This document shows positions 35,496-49,797 of a stretch of DNA of 64,000 nucleotides, piece by piece. Position 1 is the stretch's first letter; each line of letters starts with the position of its first letter. Source of the DNA: Nephrocerus scutellatus (lineage: Eukaryota > Arthropoda > Insecta > Diptera > Pipunculidae); NCBI GenBank assembly GCA_947095585.1, contig OX352761.1, positions 134,880,277 through 134,944,276 of the forward strand, given 5' to 3'. Below the pieces are notes generated by a model. It was given only the letters and a program-made list of their open reading frames with translations. It ran no database searches and was not told the origin of the DNA. Position numbers and translations under genes: made by a program.

Positions 35496-37889
35496 TACCC
35501 GTAGTATCCGGCTGGTGGTGGTTTTGGTGTCAAAATAAAAACAGGAATATAATTTGTGTTGAAGCTGTTTTCTTCTGAAAGTTAATAATCTCATATATTT
35601 CGGTTTTGCCTATAAATTGATTTTGGATAGTAAATTGGGAATCGAATAATATTCGGGTTAATTTTACATGAGACTTTTCATTGGACACCTCATAGCTCTT
35701 TCAGAAGTTCAAAAGTTGTTAAGAATTGTATGGACATCTCTAAATGATGTAATGAAATTTTCGAAAGATTACTACGTTGCGGACGGCAACGGTTAGTTAC
35801 CTTACCAGTTTTATAAATTAACCAGGTCGATATGTCAAACAAAAAGCTTCAAATTTTATTTATGCAGAAAACAAAATTGCAAAACATCTGCTGTGAAGTA
35901 ACCACCATCATCGCCACCACTACTTAGTTCATTATCTTTAGACAGAAATATCGACAAGAGGTGGGACAGCTTATTGATGTTGATACAGCCGACACAGGCG
36001 GTATTGATCAATTCGATTTGCCCACTAAATCAACAACGGACAACAACACAACTTCTACCTCCAAAAATTTCTCTGTTTTGCATCTAGTGGCATTAGTCGT
36101 ACAAGAAGAGATAACATTCCGCCGGGCTGCAGTGATGGCCATTGGCATTGCGTAGATATGCTGGAAAATCCATAAGTATGACGAGTGCATGTAGCAGTGC
36201 GGCTGGCTTTGTTTTGTCAGTTGAGATGGCATCATAAAATGAAACATCTGTCTGTAATGCCTTGGTGTCTGGGAATTCTGTCCTATTTTATAAGCTATAC
36301 TAGAAGCAGTAACATGGGCAGACATTTTCTTAGCAGCAGGAGTGTTCACCCAGCAGAGAGCAGAAAATTAATAAAAATTTTGGCCACTTGCCAAAAACAA
36401 AAGCAGCAACTCATAAAGACGATGGAAATGGTTGTGCCAGGGAGAAAACTCACTCACACTCTCCAACTAGCGCACCAATAGTGCTGGCCAACTAAACCCC
36501 TATGGTCCGACAGAGTCTGTCCTTAGAGGATGCAAATCGGCAACCCTCGAAGAGCAAAAGAACCTAACGTTCTTTTCTAACGCATTCTATTGGAAATTGT
36601 TTAATTTTGTTTGAAATTCATAAATTTGTTGACTTAGTTCAAAGGTTACTATATACTGATGTGGATGCAATAAGTCTTTAAGTCTTCTGTGTGTTGATTG
36701 TTTGCTTTTCTTTCATGGGCTAAAATATCTCAACAAAACGGATCTGAATCATCACTGGAACCATCATGCTGTGAACGCTCCTCTGGCTGCCGTTGTTTAT
36801 TGTTTTCTTCTTAAATGCTAGCGTACTGTCAATGTGGAAGCGTATTGTGGCCAAGCCAGCTGACATGAGTTTCGACCACGTTGGAGCACTTGAATTTATC
36901 TCCTTTGGGCTCTGTAAGTGCGAGTCGGACTTTTGTAAATCGACTGATTCTGTCTTGTAGTAGACAGTTGTTGTTGCTCCTCACACGTCGTTCGTTTGCT
37001 TCGACCGTTCATTGGCATTGTCTGGATAGTTGGCTGGCTGGCTGGCCAAAGTGACTGATGGAATTTCTTTTCAAATATTTCATTCTGTCGCACATTCAGT
37101 ATAGATGTAGATCCCAATTTAATTCTTTCAAATTCCAAAATTGAAATTTGTGTTTTTGGCTTTTTATGGCGCGTAGTGACGGTTGGTTGGTTGGTGTATG
37201 AAATTAATCAACCTGGCACGTTCGAAAGAGTCGCAAGTGTGGAGAATTTTTCACGATTTTTGTCCAGAAAGAATTTACGTTCGCAAATTTTTACAATCGG
37301 ATAGCAGTACAAAATAATTTTCCTTTTTTTCGTACATGTTTTGAATATATGAGTTTTTTTTAGAACATTACTCGAATAAGTCAGCTTGTCTATTTGTCAG
37401 ACAAATCCCACTGTATGTAAACTTAACGTAAAATTGATGGAAGAAATACTCGTAGTTAAAGGAAAGATTTCAGAATCTCGGCACATATAAAAAATAACGA
37501 TGATTATATTTTTAGTTTTGAAACTATGCATTCCAAGAAATGTAATAAAATAAGTTGCAGACAGAGTAAACCCCATACCGAAAATCCGCTATAGCTGTGA
37601 TGCCTTTGAAATGGGAAGTGGCTTATGTTCACTCTATCAAGTAAAGTTATAGTTGTAGTTAGCATGCTATTTATATTATGATATCAAATAAAATTTCGAT
37701 GTCGCTAAACCAAAACAACCAAAATTTAGCCATACGACAAAATTCTTTTAAATTATTAGCTTGAACCATACAATAATGGTAATTAACTAATTAATTATAA
37801 GCAAAAATTTTCCGAAAATGTTCTTTCTGTGGAAATGGAATTTTCATTCTATTAAAATGTATTCTATAAAGCCCACATTGAAATACATA
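35496..37889. other. AT-rich stretch without recognisable genes
   Basis: Contains small overlapping open frames near 35960-36480 with no recognised domain. No repeat family identified. Confidence 0.5.
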
Positions 37890-38225
37890 ATTTTTTACTT
37901 GAGGCTTAAGATCATGTTGTGAATGTAGGACCATTTTTTAAGACTCGCAAGATCATGGTTAATCAATGCTTTTACGCCATCTATATTTGAGCTCGAATAA
38001 ATTAATGCCATATCGTCTGCAAATACAACTATTTGTCCTCTCAAATTAAGACTAAAAATAGAGTTACAGAAAATTAAAAAAAGTAGGTAGAGGTCCAAGA
38101 ACCGATCCCTGCGGAACTCCTACATTTACCCTTTGTTCGTTATTGAAAATCACGTTTATGCATACGATTTGCAATCTGTTCAACAGGTATGATTTAATTA
38201 GACTTAATGCTACTCCTCTAACCCC
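37890..38225 (-). pseudogene. Non-LTR reverse transcriptase fragment
   Basis: Minus-strand frames read LIKSYLLNRLQIVCINVIF, then VNVGVPQGSVLGPL (about 38090-38130), then, after a frame shift, VVFADDMALIYSSSNIDG (about 37975-38030). This covers the GVPQGSVLGP and FADD motifs of a non-LTR RT. The ADDMALIYSS version differs from the FADDSTLS of the neighbouring family at 38300-39460, so this is a separate insertion. Confidence 0.75.
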
Positions 38226-38299
38226 AATGTAAGACAATTACGAATTTAGATAAAAACAACTTATGTTTTACTTATATGAGATGTTGAGAGTGCTGTGAG

Positions 38300-39460
38300 T
38301 GAATTGGATTAGAAGTCACAGATAAGAGATCGGTAAAAATGAGGAAGAGTGTCGGGGACAAAACAGAGCCCTGCGGGAAATCTAGCATTTAAGTAATAAA
38401 TTTTAGACTTGAAATCGTCCCATACAACTTGAATTGAGCGGTTCAAAAGATAGCTTCTAATCCAGTGAAGCAGTTTATCATCGACTCCATAAGCACGCAT
38501 TTTGAATAAAAGAGCTTGATGCCAAACTCTGTCAAATGACTTAGAAATATCGAGTGCAACAGCTTTGCTTTCTCCAAATTGATGCAATGACCTGTTCCAC
38601 TGTTTGGTAAGATATACCATCAAATCAACAGTTGAACGTTGCCCACGAAATCCATACTGCCGTTCACTAAGGATTTCGTTGGCACAATCTGGAAGCGTGG
38701 AGCTAGCGGCGAAATGTGCATCAAACAGATTAGCCTTGCCTATATAGAGATATATAGAATTGACGACATGGCTGTATTTTTGAATGACCTAACATTTGTA
38801 CTACCTTTGGGACATTGTAGTATTTTTGTTCCAGATTTTGGTCGTAGGTGAATTTGACTTGCCGAAGATGGGCATTGCAATCATTTCTGGCTCGTTTAAA
38901 ATTTGTTCGGTTTCCTTTGTAAAACCGAAAGCATACTTCTCTAATCCTAGAAGCCTCTTTACAGTTCGAGTCATACCATCCATCTTCTTTTGATTTAACA
39001 GACTTATTCTTGGAAGGGATAAATTCTCTCATACCAATAAGGATTATGTTTGTGATTGCATCAGCGGCGGCAATCACGTTGCTATTGCAAAGAAGTTGTA
39101 AGGGCCGTCCCAATTGGCTTTCTCGTGTTGCCATACTGTTGTGTTTTTAGTTTTTTCTCTACCTACGTGGTTTATTAATAAGAAGTTAGCTGATACTACA
39201 CAATCTGACGAGAGGCGATAATACATTGACTGAGTATTGATCAGGAAGATATGTAAGAAACAAGTGAACAAGGGTGTTTGCGGAATAATTTGCAATGTCT
39301 GGTATTCGTGTAGGCTTATATACAAGGTAAGGTAATTTAACTCAGCGAATAACTCAAAAACCTTAGTTCGGGTGTTGTCTGGCTAGAATGGTGAAGCCAC
39401 CTAGAATTGTGTGCATGGAAATCGCCCGCAATAACGATTTCATTTTTACATGACATGAAG
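38300..39460 (-). pseudogene. Jockey/CR1-like non-LTR relic, copy 3
   Basis: Minus-strand order: 5' parts shared with 14940-15100 (gggtgttgtctggctagaat and a tcgccgcaataacg-like block, about 39370-39450), the EN-RT linker (KEDGWYDSNCKEASRIREVC, about 38935-38995; RQVKFTYDQNLEQKYYNVPK, about 38815-38880), then WNRSLHQFGESKAVALDISK (about 38535-38600), WHQALLFKMRAYGVDD and LNRSIQVVWDDFKS. The middle between the linker and the palm is deleted, as is everything 3' of the palm. Same family as 13769-15400 and 18060-18895. Confidence 0.8.
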
Positions 39461-42400
39461 TTTCAGATTATCCATAGTATTCATAATTTTGAATTTCACG
39501 AACAGCATGTCCAAGGCATTGACTGTAAAGAACAAAATGGAATATTTCTTTGAACACCAAAAAATTTAGGCTAGTTTAGTGAGCTTAAGGTCGTTGCTTA
39601 AGCAATGGAAGACGATAACAATTCCAAATAATCCTAGAGCGCCGATGATGGTGTAATGTGACTTATCCTTTTAATGCCGCATATGCAGACAAATTTATAA
39701 CAATCTTCTGTGGATAATCAAGATGTCAGAGGGCATTAAAAATGACGAAGAAAAAAACGTAATAAATGTTTGAAAAAATTCTTTCTCCAATGGAAGGGAA
39801 GAATGTTGATCCTGCACATGCACAACAGTATGCATACAATGTTGTCCCAATGATCATCGCTGTCATCGTGCTCGTCTTTCGCCCGACAAAGTTCATTTAT
39901 TATTTACCACAATTTTAAAGTAAACAAAGAGAGTATAATGCACAGTGCTGTACCGCCCTTTTTTTACCATCCCCCCAAAGGTCTGCTCGGCAACTATGTG
40001 GCTGACGTTTGACGTGTTGGCCGTGGAAAAACAATGTGAATAAAAAATAATAATAAACTTCTCCGCAGCCGTTGTTGCCATCAGACATGAAACTTCATTT
40101 TATGACCGCGTGTCAGCCAGGAGCTATTCCTGACAGTTGCAGTCGGATGTCGTTTATCGTCGTTCTCACAATGTACTGTTGTTTTATTACTTGGCAAACA
40201 ATTTGCTCAGTCAGTGGTCGGTCGATCCGACCGGTCTGGTAGGATGTAGGTGGTGGCGAGGGTGTGCTCCTCGCAATTTATGTCATCGGCAGAGATGACC
40301 AAGATGACTTCCTTTTCCTGAGTACTCATTCCATTGCGCGCTACAAACCTATGGAATAAACTTAATCGGCAAATTTCGCGACACGACAAATGACTCCTCC
40401 CTCTCAGTAGTAAAAGAGTGCGATGAGTCTTTTTATGTTTTGAAATCACGCAATGGGGTGAAGTCTTATTACCAGACGAGGAAACTATGGACGAAGGAGC
40501 AGAAACAAACAAATTAAAATTGCAAAAACAAATTTCCTTCCGTATTGGCCAGGGAGAGAATGATCGGATGCATGGCACACAATTGTAGAGTAACGATTAA
40601 CACGTATAACAAACAGACGACCAGCATCTTTCTAAGAACGACTACTTCGTTCTTTTATCTCAGTTATTTGTCAGTCGACACGACGTCACAAGAGATGCAT
40701 GTTGATTGCCTCTGGGAACAGCTATAGAGTGAACCACGTAGTCGTTGCCCACCCCAGATGGAAATCAACACAAACTAATAACTTTGTAAGCAACTGCTTC
40801 TTGGGAGAATAGGCGGCAGCCAGTTTGACATTGATAGAAGTAATAACGAATCTTCATTCAACAACTCTTCAAACATTGCTACCACATGGGAGCTGGTCGT
40901 TGGTCGGTGGTCGGGCGTCCCACACTCTGTTGTGCAATAGCGACCCCGTTCCTTATGATCAAAATCCCAATGCTGGACAAACACGAAATGTTTTCCACAT
41001 TATTGCATGATGTCAGGATATTAGAGTGTGAAATGGTCAAACAGTGAAATTGGTTCTGGTTTGTAGTCCCGGAGGATTTTTTTACTACATGGTGCAACAC
41101 GAGCAGGTGAAGTCGTCGTCATCGTCGTATAGTTTTTCATACTTTTTTCCAATTCCCATCAAGTAGGATATGCGCACATAGAACGAAATTACTATCAGTC
41201 AGGTAATAGCAATCACCTCCCTGGCAGCGGCTATATATAGTATATGTACATGCTCCAAAACCCTAAAGGAAATTGACCGTGTTAGGTTTGCTTCCACCTG
41301 CAGATATAATATATAGTATAGTATAGTATGTAGCGATGCAAACGTGCAATGTGCATGATTCTAGTGTTTTCATGTTTTTCTCACTTGACCAATTTTTTTT
41401 TGCTATTTGTCCCACATCAGTTATTGTATTATCCCTTTAGCATATGGGTGTATTTGTGTGTAGGATGCGGTTTTTGAATATGTAGATTTTTCGATTAACT
41501 CCCCAGCGATGATTTTTTGCTGCTGAAATACTAGAGCAACGGAAGGGAAGCGAAGCGACGAATGGATTAAACGAATTTGAGTAATGAAATATGTTGGGAT
41601 TTGTTTTGAAGGAGAGAGGTTGTTTTTACCACTTTTTTCGATTTATGGTGAAGTAAATTAACTTTTTCCACCTTGGGAATGGGTTTGATGTTTGTGGAGT
41701 TTATGGAGCGTAATAATTGGAAATCTACAGCAAAAAAGTCTAAGCTACTAAATGAAAATAATGACCCCATTTTAGCTTTAGTCGAACGATAATGAAGACT
41801 ATTTTACAACAAAGAGGGGATTAGTTTTCATGTAATATCTACTATCATTAAAAAAATATGGCAAGGTTTTTCACACACATCTTAAACACTGTCTGTGGCA
41901 AGTTATCTCCGCGAACTTTTTCTTTATGTAATTCACATAGCAATGAGATTTTGCTAACTGAGGAGAGCATTTTTTTCTGAAAGTTTCCCACTTCCAAGTA
42001 TTGGGCAACCTTGGGAGCACATAATAATTTCACGACACTAAGAAAATGGAAATATCTCTGGTTGGGAGGTAGTACAAATTTGGTTAATATCTTGAATAAC
42101 GTAGAATTAAATAGTTTACTTGTTCTGGTAACAATATTTGCTAAGTTGGCGACATTATCTACTAAAAAATAACTGTTAAAAAACGCATTTTACTTAAAAT
42201 TTGACAGATATGGCGGCACTATATAAACAAATATTGTTCCTAATGGTACTCATACCTCCCATTGCAGAGATAACTAAATTTTTTTAAAAACTAAACTTAA
42301 AAATGAACTTATACAACATCATCAATATTAATATCATTTTCTTCATTTGATCACTTCCAAGTTCTTACAGAAAGTAATACAGAGAATAGATTTTTTCGCT

Positions 42401-42479
42401 GAATTCCAAAATCTATATTTTGTGTTTTAAATGTTCCTTTAATGTATTTGAATAAAATTATAAGCCTCACTGTCGTGTT
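39461..42479. other. Non-coding stretch with small simple repeats
   Basis: No gene recognised. Contains a short TATAG-type run (about 41308-41332). A 123-codon minus-strand open frame (40207-40578) shows no domain and is not called. Confidence 0.5.
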
Positions 42480-42840
42480 ACATAAATCCTACTGCAAAGG
42501 ACTTTCCAAGCAGAATCCTCTTCGCTTATACGAGCTATGTGTCCTGCTCACCGGAGCCTACCAAGCTAAATTCTCTTCACCATGTCGACATCGCGGTAAC
42601 CCTCGTAAATCTCATCATTATAAATTCTCCGGAATCATCCCTCCTCACATACGTGACCAAACAATTCTCCTTAAATCTTTTCAATCGAACACGGATAAGA
42701 GATTAGTATGCTTATTGTTAAGCACCCAAGTGTCAGATCCATATGTAAGTACTGGTATGACCATTGTCTTATACAGCAGCAGTTTGAATGGTATGGTTAA
42801 ATTCCTGGCCTTGACAGACTATACTATTTGAGTCATCATA
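42480..42840 (-). pseudogene. RTE-clade relic, C-terminal part
   Basis: The minus strand reads a LLLYKTMVIPVLTYGSDTWV block (about 42725-42790), LNNKH, a RRIVW piece, and then the end RLR-stop-AGHIARISEEDSAW (about 42490-42565). It corresponds to the same C-terminal blocks as 25440-25735. Together with the RTE 5' end at 43691-44130 on the same strand it brackets the IS630-like relic, so they probably belong to one interrupted and internally deleted copy. Confidence 0.8.
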
Positions 42841-42889
42841 TTCACTATTGAAAGTTCCTTTGCCAGTAAGACAACGCACCAGTCAAAGC

Positions 42890-43690
42890 ACCGCAAATAT
42901 CGCAGCCGTAAGTAATTGCTTCAGTTCAAAATGAGCCAAATCAGTCGATTCCACGTCGATTACAGGAATTGGGAATCTCTCACTCCAGATTGTGGCGAAT
43001 TGTGCATAAAGATCTTGGCCTACACATTTACAAGATCTAATCAACTCAATAACTGAAGCCTCTTGATCATATGAAGCGGCGAAACTTTTCCTATTGCGCT
43101 CTGCAAAAGTTTAAAAAAATCCTGAATTTCATCGAAAAATCATCTTCAGCGATGAAGTTAATTTTTGGCTTAATGGCTTTGTCAATAAGCGAAATACGCG
43201 TTATTGAACATCAACAAACCCACATGTGCTTCAAAAGACTTCATTGCATCCACAAGAAATGACCGTGTGTTGTGGATTTTCATGTTGGTGTGATAAGACC
43301 GTACTCTTTCGTCGATGAAAATGATCGACATGTTACGGTGAATGGAGTACACTATCGTGCCATGTTGGAGAACCATTTTTGGCCAGGTTTGGATGGCCTT
43401 GACATCAGTGATATGTGGTTCAAACTCAACTGGCCAAAAAATTCAAGGGAAAGTTCGGTAATCCTAAATCTCAATAAATAGCCAGCTCGCTAATGGGATT
43501 TGACACTGTTGGATTGTTTTTAATGGGGTTTCGTTGAGTCGTAGGTTTATGTTAACAACGTTAGAGGAGCAAGGGAATATTATCAAACGCGAAATTTCCA
43601 ACGTTCCATACAATATGTGTGGAAGATTGACTCCAACGAATCGATTGCTGGAAGCGTTATCGCGGCGTATGTTTTAAAATCTGCTTTAAA
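42890..43690 (+). pseudogene. IS630/Tc1-mariner-like transposase relic
   Basis: Frames on the plus strand give NIAAV (about 42900), a decayed helix-turn-helix stretch with LWRIVHKDLGLHIYKI (about 42990-43035), the DDE start IIFSDEVNFWLNGF (about 43138-43180) with the first catalytic D, TVCCGFS, VTVNGVHYRAMLENHFWPGL (about 43335-43395), MWFK (about 43415), KFGNP and DLTLLDCF-WGFVES (about 43495-43540). The segment that normally holds the second catalytic aspartate, after MWF, is deleted. Stops and frame shifts confirm a dead copy. It lies inside an RTE relic of the opposite strand. Confidence 0.8.
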
Positions 43691-44130
43691 GCCGATTAGG
43701 GGGTTTTATTATTTTGCTGACTAGCAACCCCTCCCCGAGTACATGATGTCTTGCATGACAGCTGTAATATATGTCATATTCTGATTTTTGTAAGACACCA
43801 TTCCCCATCCACCGCATCTCCTGGATTGCTTTTATGTCAGCATTATATTTGAACAGGATATCGGCTAGCTGCTGTGTAGCTCGAGCTCTATGCAGTGAGC
43901 GTACGTTCCATGAGAAAATTATTAAATCGTTTAGCTGTTTTCGTTGCCATGGTCGTCGTCGTTCATCAGTGTATCCGAGGCAGATTTAAGGTTCATTAAT
44001 AAAGTTTTTTACGGGCGAGGCTATTGGCCTCGCGCCAACCTTACTTAGAAGGGATAGCCGGATCATTCAGCTTTCCTCTAATGGAGGAAAAGGCCACCAC
44101 GTGGAGGTCGCACTTCGAGCAGTAACAGAT
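43691..44130 (-). pseudogene. RTE-clade relic, 5' UTR and endonuclease start
   Basis: The minus strand reads FSWNVRSLHRARATQQLADI (about 43855-43915), FKYNADIKAIQEMRW with the catalytic E (about 43805-43855), GNGVLQKSEYDIYYSCHARH and LLVSK, and stops at about 43700 against the IS630-like relic. It parallels 24398-24600. Upstream (43990-44130) is probably the element's 5' UTR, with a perfect 7-bp hairpin gcgaggc-tattg-gcctcgc (44015-44033). Confidence 0.8.
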
Positions 44131-45844
44131 AGTTACGGCCACCTGCAATTCATTAGCATTCTGTCTATTCCCCTTATTCTGCTGATGGCTGACCTCCTAA
44201 TTTTATCTTATTATTGTTAACCGTTTCTTTTTACAGTCGCATATCTGCAAGACAAAATTCAAGCTATGAAGTCCCATAAGGATAATTTGATTTAACCGGG
44301 CTGTACCTTCTCAATTTTCATATACGAACAAATAAACAATACTATGCAAAGCTTTTAAGAAATCTGCATTTTTCGTTCGCTACAACAAATTTAATGTTGC
44401 GTGTTTACCCACAAAGATGGTTTAATGATTTAAGTCCTAAACTATTTAATCCTAGTATCTGGAATAGTTAATCGAGATGAAAAATCCCTTTATCAAAATG
44501 CAATACCAAAGAAGGCACACATTCTGCAAGGCTAATAGCAAATTAGCTTACAAAACTCATAACATATGTATGTGTGTTCCTATCGGATTTTAGCATTCAT
44601 GTGACCATTGAAATTCGACGCTCGAGCATTACGTTATATAGAATGGGTCCCGCGTACCCTGCATTACGTAACTAACAAAGACGTCAAAGATATTCCTCAT
44701 CTTTTGTATTGTATTTTGCTCTTCATAATTGTTGTGAATAGCACAGGATTCAGTGTAGCAAATTCACTGAGCGTGTCGTCATGACCGGGACGCATGGTCG
44801 GACGCAAAAAATACGACAACAATAATCGCATCCATCAACCGCAAGACCATAATGACCTGTCATAAATTTCAAGAGGAGCTCAGTTCCGATTTGTTTGTTT
44901 GGTTTTTCATCAAAGAGAATAAGAGACGGAGACAAACAGTCCTGGAGGCAGACCGGAGATCGATTGCACCTCAATAATATGGAAATGATGCGCCCGCATT
45001 CGATGGACTGTACCATAAAGTGCATCTTGCAAAAGGTAAACCTTCAAAACATAATGGGATCGTGGCAAAGTCCACAAACTCGTACGTCGAAAACGATTCA
45101 ACTGCTGCTATGTCCATGTGCGACCAGATGACGATAGGCAATGGACTGGAAATGTGCGTGCGTGAGTATGAGTGCGTACAGGCTGCCGCCGCAAACGAAG
45201 TGGATATCTCTGCAGTTGAACTTTGTGAAAGCAATTTATCACTGGAACGTGTCCTTGCGCACATCCAGTTATTTGCTGTAGTCGTAATCGTTACTCAACA
45301 GCACACATATATTAAGAACAGCTTTGTCAGGATATTAAAGGCAGCATTCCAATAAGTGAGCAACTACAAACAGACACTAACTCATTCGGAATATGTACCG
45401 CCAATCTGGTTTGATTTAGGTATGTCCGTTTGACTGTAAATGCATCTTCCGTTCAATGATTTAAGTTCTGCGATATGTCCTATCGATAGTTTTTCTCAGT
45501 TTTTATAAAACTGTGTTTCTCTTAAAGGGATGAGCTGAAAATAATCCTCGTGCTAAGATGAAAGGGAAATTTGCTACAAATCTAGGAAAATATTAATCAC
45601 TAATGGTTTCAATAAAATATTAAGTAGTCGTCACAAAAGGCACCTCAACTTGAAAGAGACATTCGATCGTCTGAGGCACTCTAACTGGTGGTCTTGATTG
45701 TGGCCTCGATCTCGATCGATCCTAGTTGGATGAAATAATATATTTTTTAAAGTTGTTTAAATTCTCTCTATTAACTTTGCATCCGAATGTGTTTGTTCGT
45801 TTATGGATGTCAAAATCTTGTGATATTTTCAAACCACTTCTTAA
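44131..45844. other. AT-rich stretch without recognisable genes
   Basis: A 111-codon plus-strand open frame (45020-45355) overlaps several minus-strand frames and has no recognised domain; not called. Confidence 0.5.
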
Positions 45845-46000
45845 AACAGGATTTTATTTAAACTTTGTACACAAGGGTTTCTCCAATGACAACACTTTCT
45901 ATACAAAGTGATCGTAAATCGCGATCGCCCCAGGATCAAGGGGTTTCCATATACATTTCTTAAAAATTAACCCAATTTTATTCAAACTTTGCACACATGT
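45845..46000 (+). repeat. Dispersed repeat, copy 1
   Basis: The block ttttatttaaactttg...acacaagggtttctcc...aatgacaacactttctat (about 45850-45905) matches the reverse complement of 62390-62460. A second, similar block (ttttattcaaactttgcaca, about 45976-45996) follows, so the unit may be present twice here. Family unknown. Confidence 0.55.
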
Positions 46001-46099
46001 ATGTGTATCTCCGATTAGAAAACTTACAAAAAAATGGCAATGCTGGGTCGAACGTCAATAACACTTGATCACTTGCTATTTCTGTTTTATAAACGCTGC

Positions 46100-47505
<1,406 letters not shown>

Positions 47506-47700
47506 ACCGTGGAGCATGGCTTCTGAGCAAGAGGTTCGTGGTTCTAATTCCAGTAAAACCAAAAGTTTTTTCACGGTGTCCAACCCCTCGCAAAAGTCTG
47601 ACAAACGTCGGGGAGTAATAACTTGTCATGGAAAACTTCTCAATTCGTCGTTCGGATTCGGCATTAAATTGTAGGTACCCTCCATTTGTGTGCAAAAATA
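47506..47700 (+). mobile_element. tRNA-derived SINE, copy 2 (5'-truncated)
   Basis: The remaining tRNA-like part is gagcatggcttctgagca followed by the box B-like GGTTCGTGGTTCTAATTCC (about 47533-47551); box A is missing. The body (gtgtccaacccctcgcaaaa, then gacaaacgtcgggg, then ggcattaaattgtaggtacc) aligns with the opposite-strand copy at 13577-13768. It lies just upstream of the RTE relic. Confidence 0.7.
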
Positions 47701-47734
47701 TTGATTTGTGTGTTCAACATAAATGGTTGCGAGA

Positions 47735-49797
47735 GGCTAGGCCTGTCTGGTCTGTCGCGCCTTCTTCACATACTTGGCCAAAAATTATCCGTAAGACTTT
47801 TCTCTCGAATGCGGCTAAGAGGTCAGAATGCTTTTTGCTAAGCACCCAAGTCTCGGATCCAAACTGGTATCACCATTGTCTTATACACCGGCAGCTTGGA
47901 TGTTATGGATAAGTTCTTCGATTTGAAGAGTCTTGACAGACTAAAGTAGGCTTTGTTGGGCAACCGTGCGCGTATTTCTGGTTTCATGTTAAAATCGGCT
48001 GCTACAGTTCACACGAGACTGCACTGCTTCAAATTCACGCTCCATCATATTCATTGAGGGACCAATGTTGGATCTTCTACTCGCAAACGTTGCCACCATG
48101 TACTTTGTTTTGCTCTCATTTACGTGCAGCCCTTAATTTCGTGACGCCCGCTCGATCTGGATGAAAGCTTCCTGTAGAGCCCTTTGGTTTCTTCCAACGA
48201 TGTCGATACAGTCTTCCTAAGCCAGTATCTGAATGGACTTACAGAGGATTTTTCCGCTCGCCGTCAGAGTCTCGGATCACTTTTTCCAACGCCAGGTTGA
48301 AGAGGACGCATCCCCTTGTCGGAGCACTTTATACATGTCGAATGGGCTTGACAGTGATCTGGATATTTTTACTTGGGTTATAACATTGGTTATGATCAAC
48401 TAACATATTAGTTTATTTGGGATGCCGAATTGTCTCATCGATTTATAAAGTTCAGCTCTGGCTATGCTATCATAGGCGGCTTTAAATTCTATTAAAAGAT
48501 GGTGAAATGAGTTTTGAAACTCTAGACATTTTTCCATCACCTGCCTAAAGGTGAATATCTGATCAGTTGTTGATTTGCCTGGGATGAAGCCACACTGGTA
48601 TGGACCAATGATGACTTTAGCGTATGGGGCTATCCTGTCTTGAAGTATAGAGGAGAAAATCTAATACGCGGTACTGAACTACGTTATACCACGATAATTG
48701 CTGCATGTTGTGATATAACCTTTCTTATATATGGGGTATGTATATAGGATGCCTCTTCGCCAGTCTTCTAGCATCGCTCCTTTCTCCCATACTTGCACTA
48801 TTAGTTCATGAGCACCTGTGGGATATCATCAGATCCCGGGGCCTTATTATTTTTGAGCCGATTTATCGGTCTGCTAACTTCGTCTATGCTTGGTGGTGGC
48901 ATCATAGTGTGGTCTTCGGTCATTGTTCGGTCATTGGTGGAGCCTCCTATTCCTCAGTTAGCTGATAATTTATCAACTCATGAAAGTGCTCTAACATACC
49001 TTTGAGATCAGCGATCAGATTACCCTCCTTGCCTATGCAGTATGTGCAACGCGATGTAAATTTCGTCATACCCCAGATTCTTTGGGATCCGCGCCTTGTG
49101 CGGTCCTCGCTCTCTGTTTTGTTCTAGTTCACGGACAAGATTCTTCTCCCAGGCTGCTTTCTTTCGCCGGTGAACTGTTTTTCATATCTTCTTCATATTC
49201 ATCGTCGCGTGCCCATGTACGCAACATTCTTTCGTTCAGTCGCTAACTTACAATCGTCATCGAACCATTCTCTACGACTACTGCCTAAGATAGAGTCAAC
49301 AGTACTAATGACACAACTCTTCCTGCATTTAGGGCGAGTCCTATCGCGTAACCATAGTTGATTCTGGTCTCTTCAATGCAGCCGTGTTGACTCGAATCTG
49401 ATTCGCGGATGCAGTCTTTCTTGATGATGCAATCCGCGCTCGGAGCACCAACCAACAAGATAGTGGTCCGATTCGACGTTTGCACTTTGTTACGTTCGTA
49501 CCGTCATCAGGTTCGGGTTTTGGCGGCGATCTATCAACACATGGTCTATCTGGTTGCGAGTAGCTCCATGATAAGACACTCAGGTGGCTTTGTGGATATT
49601 TTTATTATACGCGCAAACCTTGTACTCGCAACGACCATATTATAGCTTGCTGCCATCTGTATGACTCGTTGTCCCTTGTCATTAGTGTTCTCGTTTAAGC
49701 TATGGGTCCCAAAGTACTGCCCGAATACTGGCTCCCTACCTATAAAGGTCAACGCCTGTTGAATATAATGTCTCGTCAGGGCAGTCATACAGTCCCG
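47735..49797 (-). pseudogene. RTE-clade non-LTR relic, longest copy
   Basis: On the minus strand, in order: endonuclease (IGREPVFGQYFGTHSLNENT, about 49680-49750; a DRSPPKPEPDDG block, about 49505-49540), a basic linker (TVHRRKKAAWEKNLVREL, about 49130-49190), the block GNLIADLKGMLEHFHEL (about 48960-49020), INRLKNNKAPGSDD (about 48815-48860), RT (YAKVHTSVASSQANQQLIRY-like, about 48560-48620), NLALEKVIRDSDGE (about 48265-48310), then SLSRLFKSKNLSITSK (about 47890-47945) and the thumb. The YADD block is not recognisable. It is 5'-truncated at 49797, where a different dispersed repeat starts. Confidence 0.85.
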
